Source: Branchiostoma floridae
Taxonomy: Eukaryota > Chordata > Leptocardii > Amphioxiformes > Branchiostomatidae
DNA: 36,796 nt
Assembly: GCF_000003815.2 (NCBI RefSeq)
Contig: NC_049989.1
Span: 17,777,668-17,814,463 of the forward strand
Direction of reading: 5' to 3'
Below, in pieces: positions 30,201 through 36,758 of this stretch. Under the pieces are notes generated by a model. The model was not told where the DNA came from. It saw only the letters and a program-made list of their open reading frames with translations, and did not search any database. The position numbers were made by a program, and so were the translations under genes. Positions within the stretch are counted from its first letter, which is position 1, and each line of letters opens with the position of its first letter.

Positions 30201-31256
30201 GTGCTGAAGTGCCTTTCCCACACTGTACTAATATATACCATCCCTAGCCTTAGTGCTGAAGTGCCTTTCCAACAATGTACTATTCCTCTTGAAAGGTACA
30301 AGTTTGTCTTACAGCATGCTGAACTTGTCATGATTCTTTATTCTATGAAACACCTCTTTCTTATATTAACACAGCCCTTTTCTCTCGCGTCCCATTGCCA
30401 GAGTCTTGGACCAAGAACAGGAGCTTGAGACTGAGAGTTGCCTTCTCCAGAGATCAAGACAAGAAGATCTATGTGCAAGACCTGCTTCAAACAGATGCCA
30501 AGAACATATGGAGACATCTGCAGGTAATTGTACCTTCTCGGTTGTTGGATATCAGGGGTTGAAGTGACGTTAACAATGTGTGACTATTACCAAATATTAG
30601 ATTTTTATAATCAATCAAGGCCTATAGCTACATGAATGTGAGCATTATTGTCTTAAATTAATCCTTATAAAGACCAGGGCTGTGTCCTGCTTAATCATTT
30701 TTCTGTCCCACTCATTGTTTAGGAACCCATGTTGTTAATTTTTGGTTTGGAATCTGTCATTTTAGGCTTATTAACTTATTAACGTACATTTTCATCAATT
30801 TCAATTGTCATGAAGTACAGACAGATGGGGAGAAAATTTCAAGAAGCAAATTTCAAGAAGCAAATTTCAAGAAGCAAATTTTTTTCCGGGTGACAGCCTT
30901 GAGGTTAATTCAATCACATTCACTATCTGGTTTAGCGTCCGTTGTTCCCAGTCTTGCAAGAGTTGGACGTTGCAGGAAGTCATTTCAGTCTGATTGATGA
31001 TCTCCATCTGCCTCTGTCAAGGGGGTTGGCCTTTTGCAAGTCCAGTTTTGTAATATTTTCTGATTGTTGCTGTTTTCTCCAGAACGGAGCTCACGTCTAC
31101 GTGTGTGGTGATGCCAGACACATGGCGCATGACGTGCACCAGGCTCTGACGGACATCTGTCAGGGACAGGGAGACATGGACGCTGGACAGGCCAGGACTT
31201 TCCTGCTGGAGATGGAACAGGTCAACAGATACCAGAAGGACGTGTGGGTCACCTGA
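21140..31256 (+). CDS. Membrane-anchored diflavin reductase (cytochrome P450 reductase / sulfite reductase flavoprotein type), 14 exons, complete
   Basis: The enzyme is predicted to pass electrons from NADPH through FAD and FMN to a partner protein. The exons are 21140-21260, 21670-21906, 22037-22178, 22758-22888, 23679-23826, 24707-24911, 25984-26080, 26709-26831, 27124-27263, 27735-27896, 29094-29328, 29879-29953, 30402-30523 and 31083-31256 (703 aa plus TGA). Residues 2-22 are a hydrophobic anchor. The flavodoxin-like FMN domain has FGTEYGCSEE (150-159), STSGDG (206-211) and LGDSNYPHFC (242-251). The FAD part has AGDALGIYP (360-368), RYYS (492-495) and RTGVTTTYL (523-531). The NADPH part has GPGTG (565-569), AFSRDQ (619-624) and YVCGDAR (652-658). 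Ser495, Cys654, Asp699 and Trp701 fit the known CPR active-site Ser/Cys/Asp/Trp set; Cys-to-Asp spacing (45) equals that of mammalian CPR. FAD/NADPH sequence looks closer to bacterial CysJ than to animal POR. It is not obviously POR, MTRR or NDOR1. Confidence 0.93.
21293..21512. mobile_element. Palindromic MITE 'TAACGCTAGTTCACC', copy 3
   Basis: Starts taatgctagttcacctttat and ends gatgaaggtgaactactagt. It is inserted 32 bp after the donor of diflavin reductase exon 1. Confidence 0.88.
21660..21768. repeat. 19-bp perfect inverted repeat spanning a splice acceptor
   Basis: TCTCCAAGCAGAGGTTGAG (about 21659-21677) contains the AG acceptor of exon 2. It is the exact reverse complement of CTCAACCTCTGCTTGGAGA at about 21749-21767 inside the exon. 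The pre-mRNA could hide the acceptor in a 19-bp stem with a loop of about 70 nt. Confidence 0.85.
21670..21906 (+). CDS. Diflavin reductase exon 2 (unusual 79-residue segment before the FMN domain)
   Basis: The exon encodes residues 41-119, a stretch I do not recognise from POR, MTRR or NDOR1. It is rich in aromatic residues (FYRLAPLYMYYISVAQPLL), then gives ENWPFVKKTFRRIYDCLTEL. It may be a second membrane-associated hairpin or a helical spacer. Phase (1 in, 1 out) and the open frame support it as a real exon. Its acceptor lies in a 19-bp perfect inverted repeat with 21749-21767. Confidence 0.8.
22426..22800 (+). repeat. Tandem duplication (~186 bp) covering the acceptor and start of diflavin reductase exon 4
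   Basis: Both copies begin with ctcctggtggaattatga-like sequence and contain aattgatcttt/attggtcctac and ctgctgcag|tgttgcgtcc. Both end with gatggcagtggtg-acggct. The first copy holds a decoy acceptor at 22576. The second (acceptor before 22758) continues into the real exon. Using the first would read LPPDGSGVRLLVEL and then TGA. Confidence 0.88.
22905..23015 (+). repeat. ~50-bp minisatellite, block 1 (tgtactatccccagccttgg)
   Basis: Two to three units contain ctgtactatccccagccttg and gaagtac-like phrases. The same unit occurs in blocks at 23333-23545, 24295-24560 (reversed) and 30025-30290. Confidence 0.85.
23125..23331. mobile_element. MITE with ACTGTAAATGCA termini
   Basis: The 5' cactgtaaatgca is inverted at the 3' end as tgcatttacggt. 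The interior contains paired ttcgcggtagttttaagttc and its partial inverse (aaaccaccgcgaaa). It is about 207 bp and non-autonomous. Confidence 0.8.
23333..23545 (+). repeat. ~50-bp minisatellite, block 2
   Basis: About four units carry ccttggtactgaagtacc and the ccctgcactatcctgtacca-like phrase. It abuts the truncated palindromic MITE at 23545. Confidence 0.85.
23545..23650. mobile_element. Palindromic MITE, copy 4 (right half only)
   Basis: Only one arm of the hairpin family remains (tgcaatttcaaaccaccgtc to ggtgaacaagcgttaa). It ends 28 bp before the acceptor of exon 5. The left arm was replaced by the minisatellite. Confidence 0.8.
23828..24044. mobile_element. Palindromic MITE, copy 5, inserted at a 5' splice site
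   Basis: The element and its TA duplication start at the second base of the exon 5 donor: ataaaag|gTAACGCTAG. The donor GT therefore ends in the target TA, and intron positions +4 onward are transposon sequence. The right end is gtgaactagcgTTA at 24044. Confidence 0.92.
24295..24560 (-). repeat. ~50-bp minisatellite, block 3 (inverted)
   Basis: About five units in the reverse orientation (ccaaggctgggggtggtaca, cagggtgggggaaggtactt). They match the blocks in neighbouring introns when read on the other strand. Confidence 0.85.
25312..25900 (-). mobile_element. Penelope-like retroelement 3' remnant bounded by inverted repeats
   Basis: A ~115-bp left arm (25312-25426) is the inverse of the right arm (25776-25899) apart from a few changes and a ~9-bp insertion (tttttcttt type). 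The middle encodes a GIY-YIG-type domain on the minus strand. A further hairpin (gacctagttctcgc / gcgagaactaggtc) lies at 25410-25444. The unit sits in the intron between diflavin reductase exons 6 and 7. The reverse transcriptase part is absent. Confidence 0.8.
25500..25775 (-). pseudogene. GIY-YIG endonuclease domain fragment (Penelope-like element)
   Basis: The minus strand reads 91 codons without a stop, from CGKSYVGETERSLGERTAEH to ...NRNDGWELPKS and a TAA (25500-25502). CGKSYVGET with downstream Arg and EH, plus the NR-GWELP end, is the signature of the C-terminal GIY-YIG domain of Penelope-like elements. A stop lies upstream, so the ORF is only a fragment. No reverse transcriptase motif is present. 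Confidence 0.85.
26245..26518. mobile_element. MITE family B, copy 3 (7-bp TSD TATGTAG)
   Basis: The ends catcctcctatgcaggg and tgtcaaagaggatgg are flanked by TATGTAG at 26238-26244 and 26519-26525. Its body aligns with copy 2 (ctgattggctgacagctggt, ggggggacgtccacaagaac). It is 274 bp. Confidence 0.93.
27264..27734 (+). other. Intron between exons 9 and 10, nothing distinctive
   Basis: AT-rich DNA with an accgtaaaaccaatagtgta phrase near 27441, perhaps a remnant of the TGTAAAT-type MITE. Nothing else is supported. Confidence 0.4.
27944..28160. mobile_element. Palindromic MITE, copy 6
   Basis: Clean TA-flanked copy: TAACGCTAGTTCACTTTTAT to GGTGAACTAGCGTTA. It starts 47 bp after the donor of diflavin reductase exon 10. 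A (GTTT)n tract lies between the two. Confidence 0.92.
28240..28440 (-). mobile_element. tRNA-derived SINE-like element, copy 1
   Basis: It shares the phrase tacacatttacacctgagtc and gaggaaa with elements at 32992-33195 and 36140-36362. On the minus strand a degenerate B-box (gagtttgaattac) lies near 28420. No TSD was found. Confidence 0.5.
28525..28575 (+). repeat. (CATTGT)n microsatellite
   Basis: About seven copies of tcattg/cattgt follow a short phrase (gcaaataaagatcattgtca) that looks like a LINE or SINE 3' end with a simple-repeat tail. Confidence 0.85.
28801..28993. repeat. 59-bp tandem duplication within an inverted-repeat element
   Basis: gtcgtattgaggtcacctga begins at 28826 and again at 28885, each followed by gtggcgccgaatg-cagctcg. 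The outer ends ggccgcacctggggcaatt and gcaattcagcccctggctgc are imperfect inverses. It is likely a small GC-rich transposon ending 100 bp before exon 11. Confidence 0.75.
29329..29878 (+). other. Intron 11 with a dispersed repeat
   Basis: A gtgtgtgtctgtccgtctgt tract is followed by gcataactcacaagaagctg and tggatcgatcctgatgatat. This is a phrase seen in a very common dispersed repeat of many eukaryotic genomes; a related but shorter phrase occurs near 10376-10410. The rest is unremarkable. Confidence 0.5.
30025..30290 (+). repeat. ~50-bp minisatellite, block 4
   Basis: Five to six diverged units contain ctgtaccatccctagccttg and gctgaagtgcctttccca. It lies in the intron before exon 13, about 6 kb from block 3. 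Confidence 0.85.
30836..30880 (+). repeat. 14-bp tandem repeat (tttcaagaagcaaa), 3 copies
   Basis: Three exact copies are followed by a T run. It is a simple repeat in the last intron of the diflavin reductase. Confidence 0.92.
31083..31256 (+). CDS. Diflavin reductase terminal exon
   Basis: The exon encodes NGAHVYVCGDARHMAHDVHQ, the NADPH-domain signature with the catalytic Cys, and ends RYQKDVWVT. The near-terminal Trp matches the FAD-stacking aromatic of P450 reductases. The stop TGA is at 31254-31256. Confidence 0.93.
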   Translation, partial: NGAHVYVCGDARHMAHDVHQALTDICQGQGDMDAGQARTFLLEMEQVNRYQKDVWVT

Positions 31257-31887
31257 CCTGTCATGAACTTTACCCTTTGACCTGGTGTGTGGAGCATGAG
31301 TTCCTGTTCTTGCCTACATGTACATCTTTTAAACAAAGAAATCTGGGTAAATCTGCTATACACAAATGCAATATTCCTAATAAGATGTCACACATCCACT
31401 AAAATATTTTGACAATAGAATGATCTAAATTTGGTAACAATTTCATGTCTTTCTTTCTTTGAAGAAGCATTTGACAAACAATATTGGTTTATTACATTTA
31501 TTCAAAATCAGAATCAATATAAAAATCTGCATCAATAGTTTCTTCTGTAGTTAGAACATTGTTCTAAAAATATGACACGATTTGATAATCTGAAAACTCA
31601 GGGATGGAGTTTGCTTCCAATACATGTCAACTGCTCAGGGAGTACTACATGTGTAGTACATATTTGATGAAAACAGCTATTAAAATTATGTACATTGTAC
31701 TTTTTACACTCAGTCTTGTCAAGCGGTATGGACAATTCTTTGTATGTCTTTTCAAAAATATGAATTTTCCATTGTCTTGTGCAAACATCAAGATATCTGT
31801 CAATGAGGCGTATGTATTCTAAAATGCTTACACACTGGTTTTCAATTCAGTGCTTCACCAAAGACACCTTTTATTTATTGCCCAATG
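31257..31887. other. Convergent 3' UTR interval
   Basis: The stop codons of the diflavin reductase (+) and the GGR-like gene (-) face each other across 631 bp. A plus-strand ATTAAA lies near 31679. Possible overlap of the two 3' UTRs cannot be judged without transcripts. Confidence 0.6.
31870..31879 (-). terminator. Probable poly(A) signal of the GGR-like gene (overlapping AATAAA)
   Basis: On the minus strand AATAAATAAA begins about 9 bases after the TAG stop. This gives two overlapping AATAAA hexamers and would make a very short 3' UTR. Confidence 0.55.
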
Positions 31888-32128
31888 CTATTCCAGTTTC
31901 TTCTCCCTCTTTTTTTCGATGCCAAAAGCACGCTTGATGATTAGACTGACGAGCTCAAATGTTATGACGATGACAAACTCTGGGCGAAGTAGGTGAATCT
32001 TGGGTACGCGGCCCGTCATGATGTCAGCCCAGGCAGCGAGGAACTTGTCCCCTTTCCTGGCGATGGCAGCGGTGGCTGCGTCCAGCAGGATCGGGAAACG
32101 GTACAGCAGCTGGCATATCGCAAAAGAC
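31888..32128 (-). CDS. GGR-like terminal exon (membrane segment and KKLE tail)
   Basis: The exon encodes an amphipathic/hydrophobic segment (FAICQLLYRFPILLDAATAA), a short GDKF...ADIMTGRVP stretch, a hydrophobic helix of about 14 residues and a charged tail KKREKKLE. Lys at -4 and -3 from the C terminus fits the KKxx rule for ER retention of type I membrane proteins. Function of the tail is inferred. Confidence 0.85.
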
Positions 32129-35100
32129 CTGGGGACAGCAGAAGACATAATGTCAGAGTTACTTCATTGCTGGATATAGGAGTTTTCTTCTACACAACCA
32201 ATTAATTTTTACCTTAGCTGATGTTTCCATGCCTGTCAGACAGCTTCCTCAGAGCTTCCAACATGAGTTCTGCTTCTCGCTGCTATATGTAGCCGGTGTA
32301 GTTGGCACTTCTTGCGAGAACACAATCTCAAATGTGGCAATCATACGATCTACCAACCCTATGAAATTATTTTTGGTTATTTGAATGCTATGTGACATTG
32401 CAAGTATTCAAATGAGGTTGAAGGTTTTTGCCATTATCAAATACATGTACACAGTCATATCTGGAAAGGGCCCGCCTCCACATGAGAACCTCCTGGCTAT
32501 CAATCTGAGGGAGGGTTCCCTAACTTCAGACGTAAGTGGATGAAAGCAAACAAAATTCACTTCTGCATAATATGACAATCAAGACTTGTAGTGGAAGGTG
32601 AAAAAGTATTACAGCCTCATATTCAGCACCAAGGCCACCACATGTTGCTAACATGCTAAGGCGTTTAAAAAGTAATGGTAAAAGCTGAGGGCACAACCCG
32701 CCGTACGTGCAAATACGTGCTGTCTACGTGCCAAAACGTGGGCAATCTTTTGGGATCCGTAAGTGGTAAGTACTGCCTCCATACAAACTCGTAGGGAATC
32801 CGACGGATTTTGGAGTACGCAGACGCCGTAGAACTTTACTTGCAGGCAAAACTTTGTGTGCCATTGGGCTGCGGATTCACCCCCCATACGTGCCAATGCA
32901 GGCCTGAACGTTTCCAGAAATACGTGGCGGACGTGGCCTCCAAAAAAAACGTACAGATAAATTGTACATATGGCGGGTTGGGCCTTTAGCCAAAGGTCCC
33001 ATAACCTTTTTGAGGTCATAGTGGGTTACTATCCAATGTGTCTAGAAGATGGTAATTCCTCCCCAACCAAAATCAGGTACTCATTTTTACACCTGGGTGG
33101 AGTGAGGAAATCCTGCAAAATTCCTTTCCCGTGTATAGAATGTCTAGCCAAGAATTGACCACATGATCTTGTGTCCACTAGCCCATAGCTACTTGCCCAA
33201 TCCACTTTCTCTTATCTTTTTTGTCTGGAAAGGTATGTTTTAAGCAATGTTGTCTTCACACTCACTACACCAATCTTACCACTTGAAGTCTGATCCAAAC
33301 TTGTCCATCCAGGCTTCATGGTAGAGCTTCATCACATCTTTGTCATAGTTCCCATGATGCATTGCCTCATCGAGGAATTTGGCAGCCATCTTCCCAGCTT
33401 CCATTGCATGGTGGATGCCCTCACCTGCAAGGTCAAAAGGTTGACAAGGTCATAGGATGAACAGATTGGATATGTCTGATTACAAAAATGTAGTATGACA
33501 GCAGAAGACGGTAGAGGGATCATAAAATTTAAATCAAATGTAAGAAATAAGCATAGTAGAAGGGGTTTTGATGACAGGAGAAAGCTGTAACACTAGTTCA
33601 CCTTTATCTGCGCGGTAACCTATATTTGTTGTTTTTTAAAACATGGTATTTAGGAATACTAAGTCGATGGACAGAGGTTTCAATATGCAATATTTACAAA
33701 ATATATTAGAATTTGAAACCATGTACTGTTCGTTGACTTGATATCCCTATGTAGTACCCTGTTCTCAAACACGACGGATAAAGGTTACCAGGCGTATAAA
33801 GGTGAACTAGCGTTAATAGAATGAAATATTTTCCACCTGTCATAGGATCGATCATTCCAGCAGCATCTCCGACCACCAACACATGGTCCCCATGGCTGAC
33901 TGGCTCCCCACCCAGCCGCAGACTGGCTACAGGTAGAGACAAGGAAAATGATAAGTGCATACTAAAGTCCATTTGGCCCAGCTAAAACCCCTCTGGGCAT
34001 GAGCCACATGTAGAAAGTCCCATCCAATCTTATATGGATCTTATAAACTAGCCAATGAACTCTTACCCAACCAGCACTTATCACTTTTATGCTAGTCCCC
34101 ATGGATGAGGCATTCATGTTCTAATGAACAATCAAAACTGATGATGATACAAACATCAAAATCATGGCAGCACATTTAATACATTGTGTTGTGCAAAGTA
34201 CAAAATAAACCAGTGGGTATATTGCAAAAAGGAAAAGAAAAATAGAAGCACTTTTAGGGCTGTTTTAGGAATATGCATTGGATTGTTGCCCTGGTCTATG
34301 AGACTTATTGACAAGATCAGGGGTGCCTAAGCATTTGCACGAACCCTATGAAATTCGTACGAATATTATGTGATACACACGAACCACTATGCGAAAACGC
34401 ACGAATATTATGAAATTCGCACGAATCACTATGCGAAATCGTACGAATTTTATGAAATTCGCACGAATCACTATGTGACACACACAAGCCTTATGTGATT
34501 TGCACGATCCTTATGCAAAAACGGCGGCCGGGAGGAGGCATGATTTTGAGCGTTTCTACCCGAGATATTTATATTTCAAGGCATGGAATGGACATTTACC
34601 GTCGCAAAGATGTATTTGATAGCCTGTGAGCTACTGTTTAGCTTCATTTCGGCGTGTTACATCGTATTTTCAGTCGCCGAAGCGGCGAAGTCGCCATCTT
34701 GAAAATCCCGCTCCGTTTGTCACGTGACCCCGCCAGTGGTTGCGCAATTTCGCATAAGGATCGTGCAAATCACATAAGGCTCGTGTGTGTCACATAGTGA
34801 TTCGTGCGAATTTCATAAAATTCGTACGATTTCGCATAGTGATTCGTGCGAATTTCATAATATTCGTGCGTTTTCGCATAGTGATTCGTGTGTATCACAT
34901 AATATTCGTACGAATTTCATAGGGATCGTGCAAATGCTTAGGCACCCCTGAAGATGACATCAGCACAACAACACATGTCTCTAACAAAGGACCATAAGCA
35001 ATGGTGGAAGATCATTGGCTGAGGGAAGTTAAGCATTACAAATTTTGAGTTATACATTGATGTAAAAAGAAACAAATGTGTTAAAGTCAGCAGTTAATTT

Positions 35101-36758
35101 GAACATTTTCATTTTATGATGACTTGTCTTCATCTTAGCTCACCAGCTTTCATCCTCTCCAGCTTGGCTCCGGGACCCAGAGACTTGCTGATGTTTGGGT
35201 CCTGTTTCATCAGAAAGTTGTGCCAGTAGGGCAGGTCATCGTTGGTGACCTGATAAGAAAACGGAAATAGAATCATCATAATTGTGAAATGCAAACATTA
35301 GGCTAAAAGCTCATAATGGATTATACATTAACAGCCTACACATTAATTTTGGACAAATATTGAACTTTGGACAAACATTTCTGACCTTTTACAAATAATA
35401 CTTACAAAGTTGATACTTTGTGGAAAGCTTCCATGATACTCCCATGAGTTGTTGAAAATCGAAAAATCTGGAGATTCTTTCTTTTTCTTTAATTTTTTTT
35501 TATTGCTTTTCAAATATACACAGTACAGTACAGAAGAAACAGGCATACAATGAAAAACATAAGGTACAGAAATGTAAATACAAAAATCTAAATAAAATTA
35601 CATAACTGATTCTTTCTTAAAATCAGGAGATTATTTCAACCAGTCTCCAGATTGTTTCAAACAATCTCCAGATTATTTCAAACAGTCTGGAGATTTTTCT
35701 AGATTGTTTGCAAATAAATCTCCAGATTGTTTGAAACTATCTCCAGATTTTTCTACTCATGTATTCCAAAAGCCCCTGTCACATGTCAGGAAAATTGATT
35801 GGCTGATGAGTCTGCAAACTTTATATGGCTGTGAAGGAGAAAAATGCACCTTGGGGTTGCCAGGGATGAGGTACACACAGTAGTTCAGTTCATTGTTCGG
35901 GTGACGGAAAAGTGCAGAGTACCCTATGGGTTAGACAGAAAAAAATGTACAATTATAATGGAATTGCTGTATACCAAATATTTTCACTTCAAATCATTCA
36001 TATTCAAATATGTGGTAAAAACATTTATTACTACTTTCCATAGATAAGTGTAAAAGTCAGAAGGGTGACACAGAGTCACAAGCATACTCGACAACTTGCT
36101 ATATATGTTAAAAGGGTTTTGAGGCCGCCGTAAGGGCAGTGAGTTGTTATTATCACCTACGGTGTCTAGAGCGCGGTAAGGCAGAGCCCATCACTATCTT
36201 TCCACTGCCTTTTACCTCCCCAACTGAAGCCAGATACACATTTTTACGCCGGGGTGAGGAAAGTCTCGAGGATGCGGCATCTAGCCAGGAATGCCAGGAA
36301 TCAAACCCAAGACCTCTTGATCTCATGTCCGCTAGCCTAGCCAATCGGCTATTTAACAACACCCCAGTAATGCTAGTTCACCTTTATCCGAGGAGCACTG
36401 CCTTTATCCGTTGTGTCTAAATATACAAGGTATTTAGGGATATCAAGTCAAAGGACAGTGTTTTTGCTGCAAACTTTTCAACCTCTATACTTTGAAAGCA
36501 CCGTCTGTCTAGTTGATATCCCTAAATACCCTATTGTTAAAGACAACAGATATAGGTCACTCCACAGATAAAGGTGAACTAGCGTTGTGTGACGTACCGG
36601 GCAGCATGTCCCTGTGGTAGAAGATGCAACCATCTGCCTTGAACTTGTGGGTGCCGCTCTCCACGTAGGCCCGAGAGCACGACCCGTCGGGGGGCCGCTT
36701 CACGATGCCGAGTTTGGTGGCGAGCTTAGACGGGGCGCCATCAGCACACACAAGGACT
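31888..36758 (-). CDS. Geranylgeranyl-reductase-type FAD oxidoreductase (5'-partial, 6 exons visible)
   Basis: The family reduces double bonds of prenyl chains (plant ChlP, archaeal GGR) or carries out related flavin oxidoreductions. Exons in transcript order are 36758-36598, 35923-35850, 35249-35144, 33926-33837, 33424-33280 and 32128-31888. All have GT-AG junctions on the minus strand and one continuous frame (271 aa plus TAG). Residues 1-10 (VLVCADGAPS) are the mid-domain DG motif. GDAAGMIDPMTGEGIHHAME (133-152) is the second FAD-binding signature of this family. C-terminal residues 243-256 (FVIVITFELVSLII) are hydrophobic, and the chain ends KKLE, a KKxx-type ER retrieval signal. The N-terminal GxGxxG Rossmann exons lie beyond the right edge. 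Substrate is unknown; other FAD monooxygenase-like families are possible but fit less well. Confidence 0.9.
32684..32990. mobile_element. MITE with TACGTG-rich interior
   Basis: Imperfect terminal inverted repeats (gctgagggcacaacccgcc against ggcgggttgggcctttagc) bound about 307 bp with at least eight (t)acgtg motifs. It has no coding capacity. Confidence 0.78.
32992..33195 (-). mobile_element. tRNA-derived SINE-like element, copy 2
   Basis: Shares ctcatttttacacctgggtg and gtgaggaaa with the other copies. On the minus strand a degenerate A box lies in gggctagtgga and a B box in gtggtcaattcttgg. It is adjacent to the TACGTG MITE. Confidence 0.55.
33588..33815. mobile_element. Palindromic MITE, copy 7
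   Basis: Full-length copy flanked by TA. In the minus-strand gene it lies 21 bp downstream of the donor of the GDAAG exon (donor at 33836). Confidence 0.9.
33837..33926 (-). CDS. GGR-like exon with GDAAG FAD motif
   Basis: The exon encodes ASLRLGGEPVSHGDHVLVVG followed by DAAGMIDPMT. The GD dipeptide that contacts the FAD ribityl/phosphate is intact, and the split Gly codon joins to GEGIHHAMEAG in the next exon. Confidence 0.92.
33975..34317. other. Intron sequence, nothing recognised
   Basis: AT-rich intron between the GDAAG exon and the foldback element. No repeat or ORF is supported. Confidence 0.4.
34318..34950. mobile_element. 633-bp foldback element with ~200-bp inverted repeats (5-bp TSD AAGAT)
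   Basis: The left arm starts CAGGGGTGCCTAAGCATTTG and the right arm ends with the exact inverse. The arms (about 34318-34517 and 34751-34950) match almost throughout. Each arm holds repeated cacgaatcactatgcgaaat-like ~28-bp units. The middle is GC-richer unique sequence. AAGAT flanks both sides (34313-34317 and 34951-34955). The CAGGG termini recall hAT, but the 5-bp duplication is not typical, so the class is unassigned. Confidence 0.9.
35143..35250 (-). CDS. GGR-like exon 3 (VTNDDLPYWHNFLM)
   Basis: The exon occupies 35249-35144. It encodes VTNDDLPYWHNFLMKQDPNI then SKSLGPGAKLERMKA, which fits the substrate-domain part of the family. It is flanked by ttatcag and gtgagc and is in phase with its neighbours. 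Confidence 0.85.
35626..35757. repeat. Tandem/inverted tctccagattgtttcaaac repeat
   Basis: About six copies of tctccagatt with gtttcaaaca spacers, one inverted (agtctggagat). The array can fold on itself. It is a local simple expansion in the intron before exon 3. Confidence 0.85.
35850..35923 (-). CDS. GGR-like exon 2 (GYSALFRHPNNELNYCVY)
   Basis: A 74-bp exon with acceptor cccatag and donor AAG|gtgcat. It encodes GYSALFRHPNNELNYCVYLI then PGNPK and joins both neighbours in frame. Confidence 0.88.
36140..36362 (-). mobile_element. tRNA-derived SINE-like element, copy 3
   Basis: On the minus strand a tRNA-like head contains an A-box-like tggctaggctag and a B box gggtttgattcc (about 36297-36308). 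The tail shares acacatttttacgccggggt and gtgaggaaag with the other copies. Confidence 0.65.
36368..36587. mobile_element. Palindromic MITE, copy 8, next to a GGR-like splice donor
   Basis: Full-length copy from taatgctagttcacctttat to ggtgaactagcgttg. On the minus strand it begins only 10 bp into the intron, right after the donor gtacgtcaca of the first visible exon (exon edge 36598). Confidence 0.9.
36598..36758 (-). CDS. GGR-like first visible exon (VLVCADGAPSK)
   Basis: The acceptor is gctacag on the minus strand and the donor g|gtacgtc. The exon encodes VLVCADGAPSKLATKLGIVK and continues to FYHRDMLPG. It begins mid-codon, so earlier exons lie right of the window. Confidence 0.92.

Noticed and set aside
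33706-33972. A single 88-residue minus-strand ORF as a full gene
   Set aside because: It is the GDAAG exon read through both splice sites into the palindromic MITE; only 33837-33926 is coding.
21140-36758. Operon or shared promoter for the two flavoenzymes
   Set aside because: The genes are convergent, so their promoters lie at opposite ends; any linkage is by proximity only.
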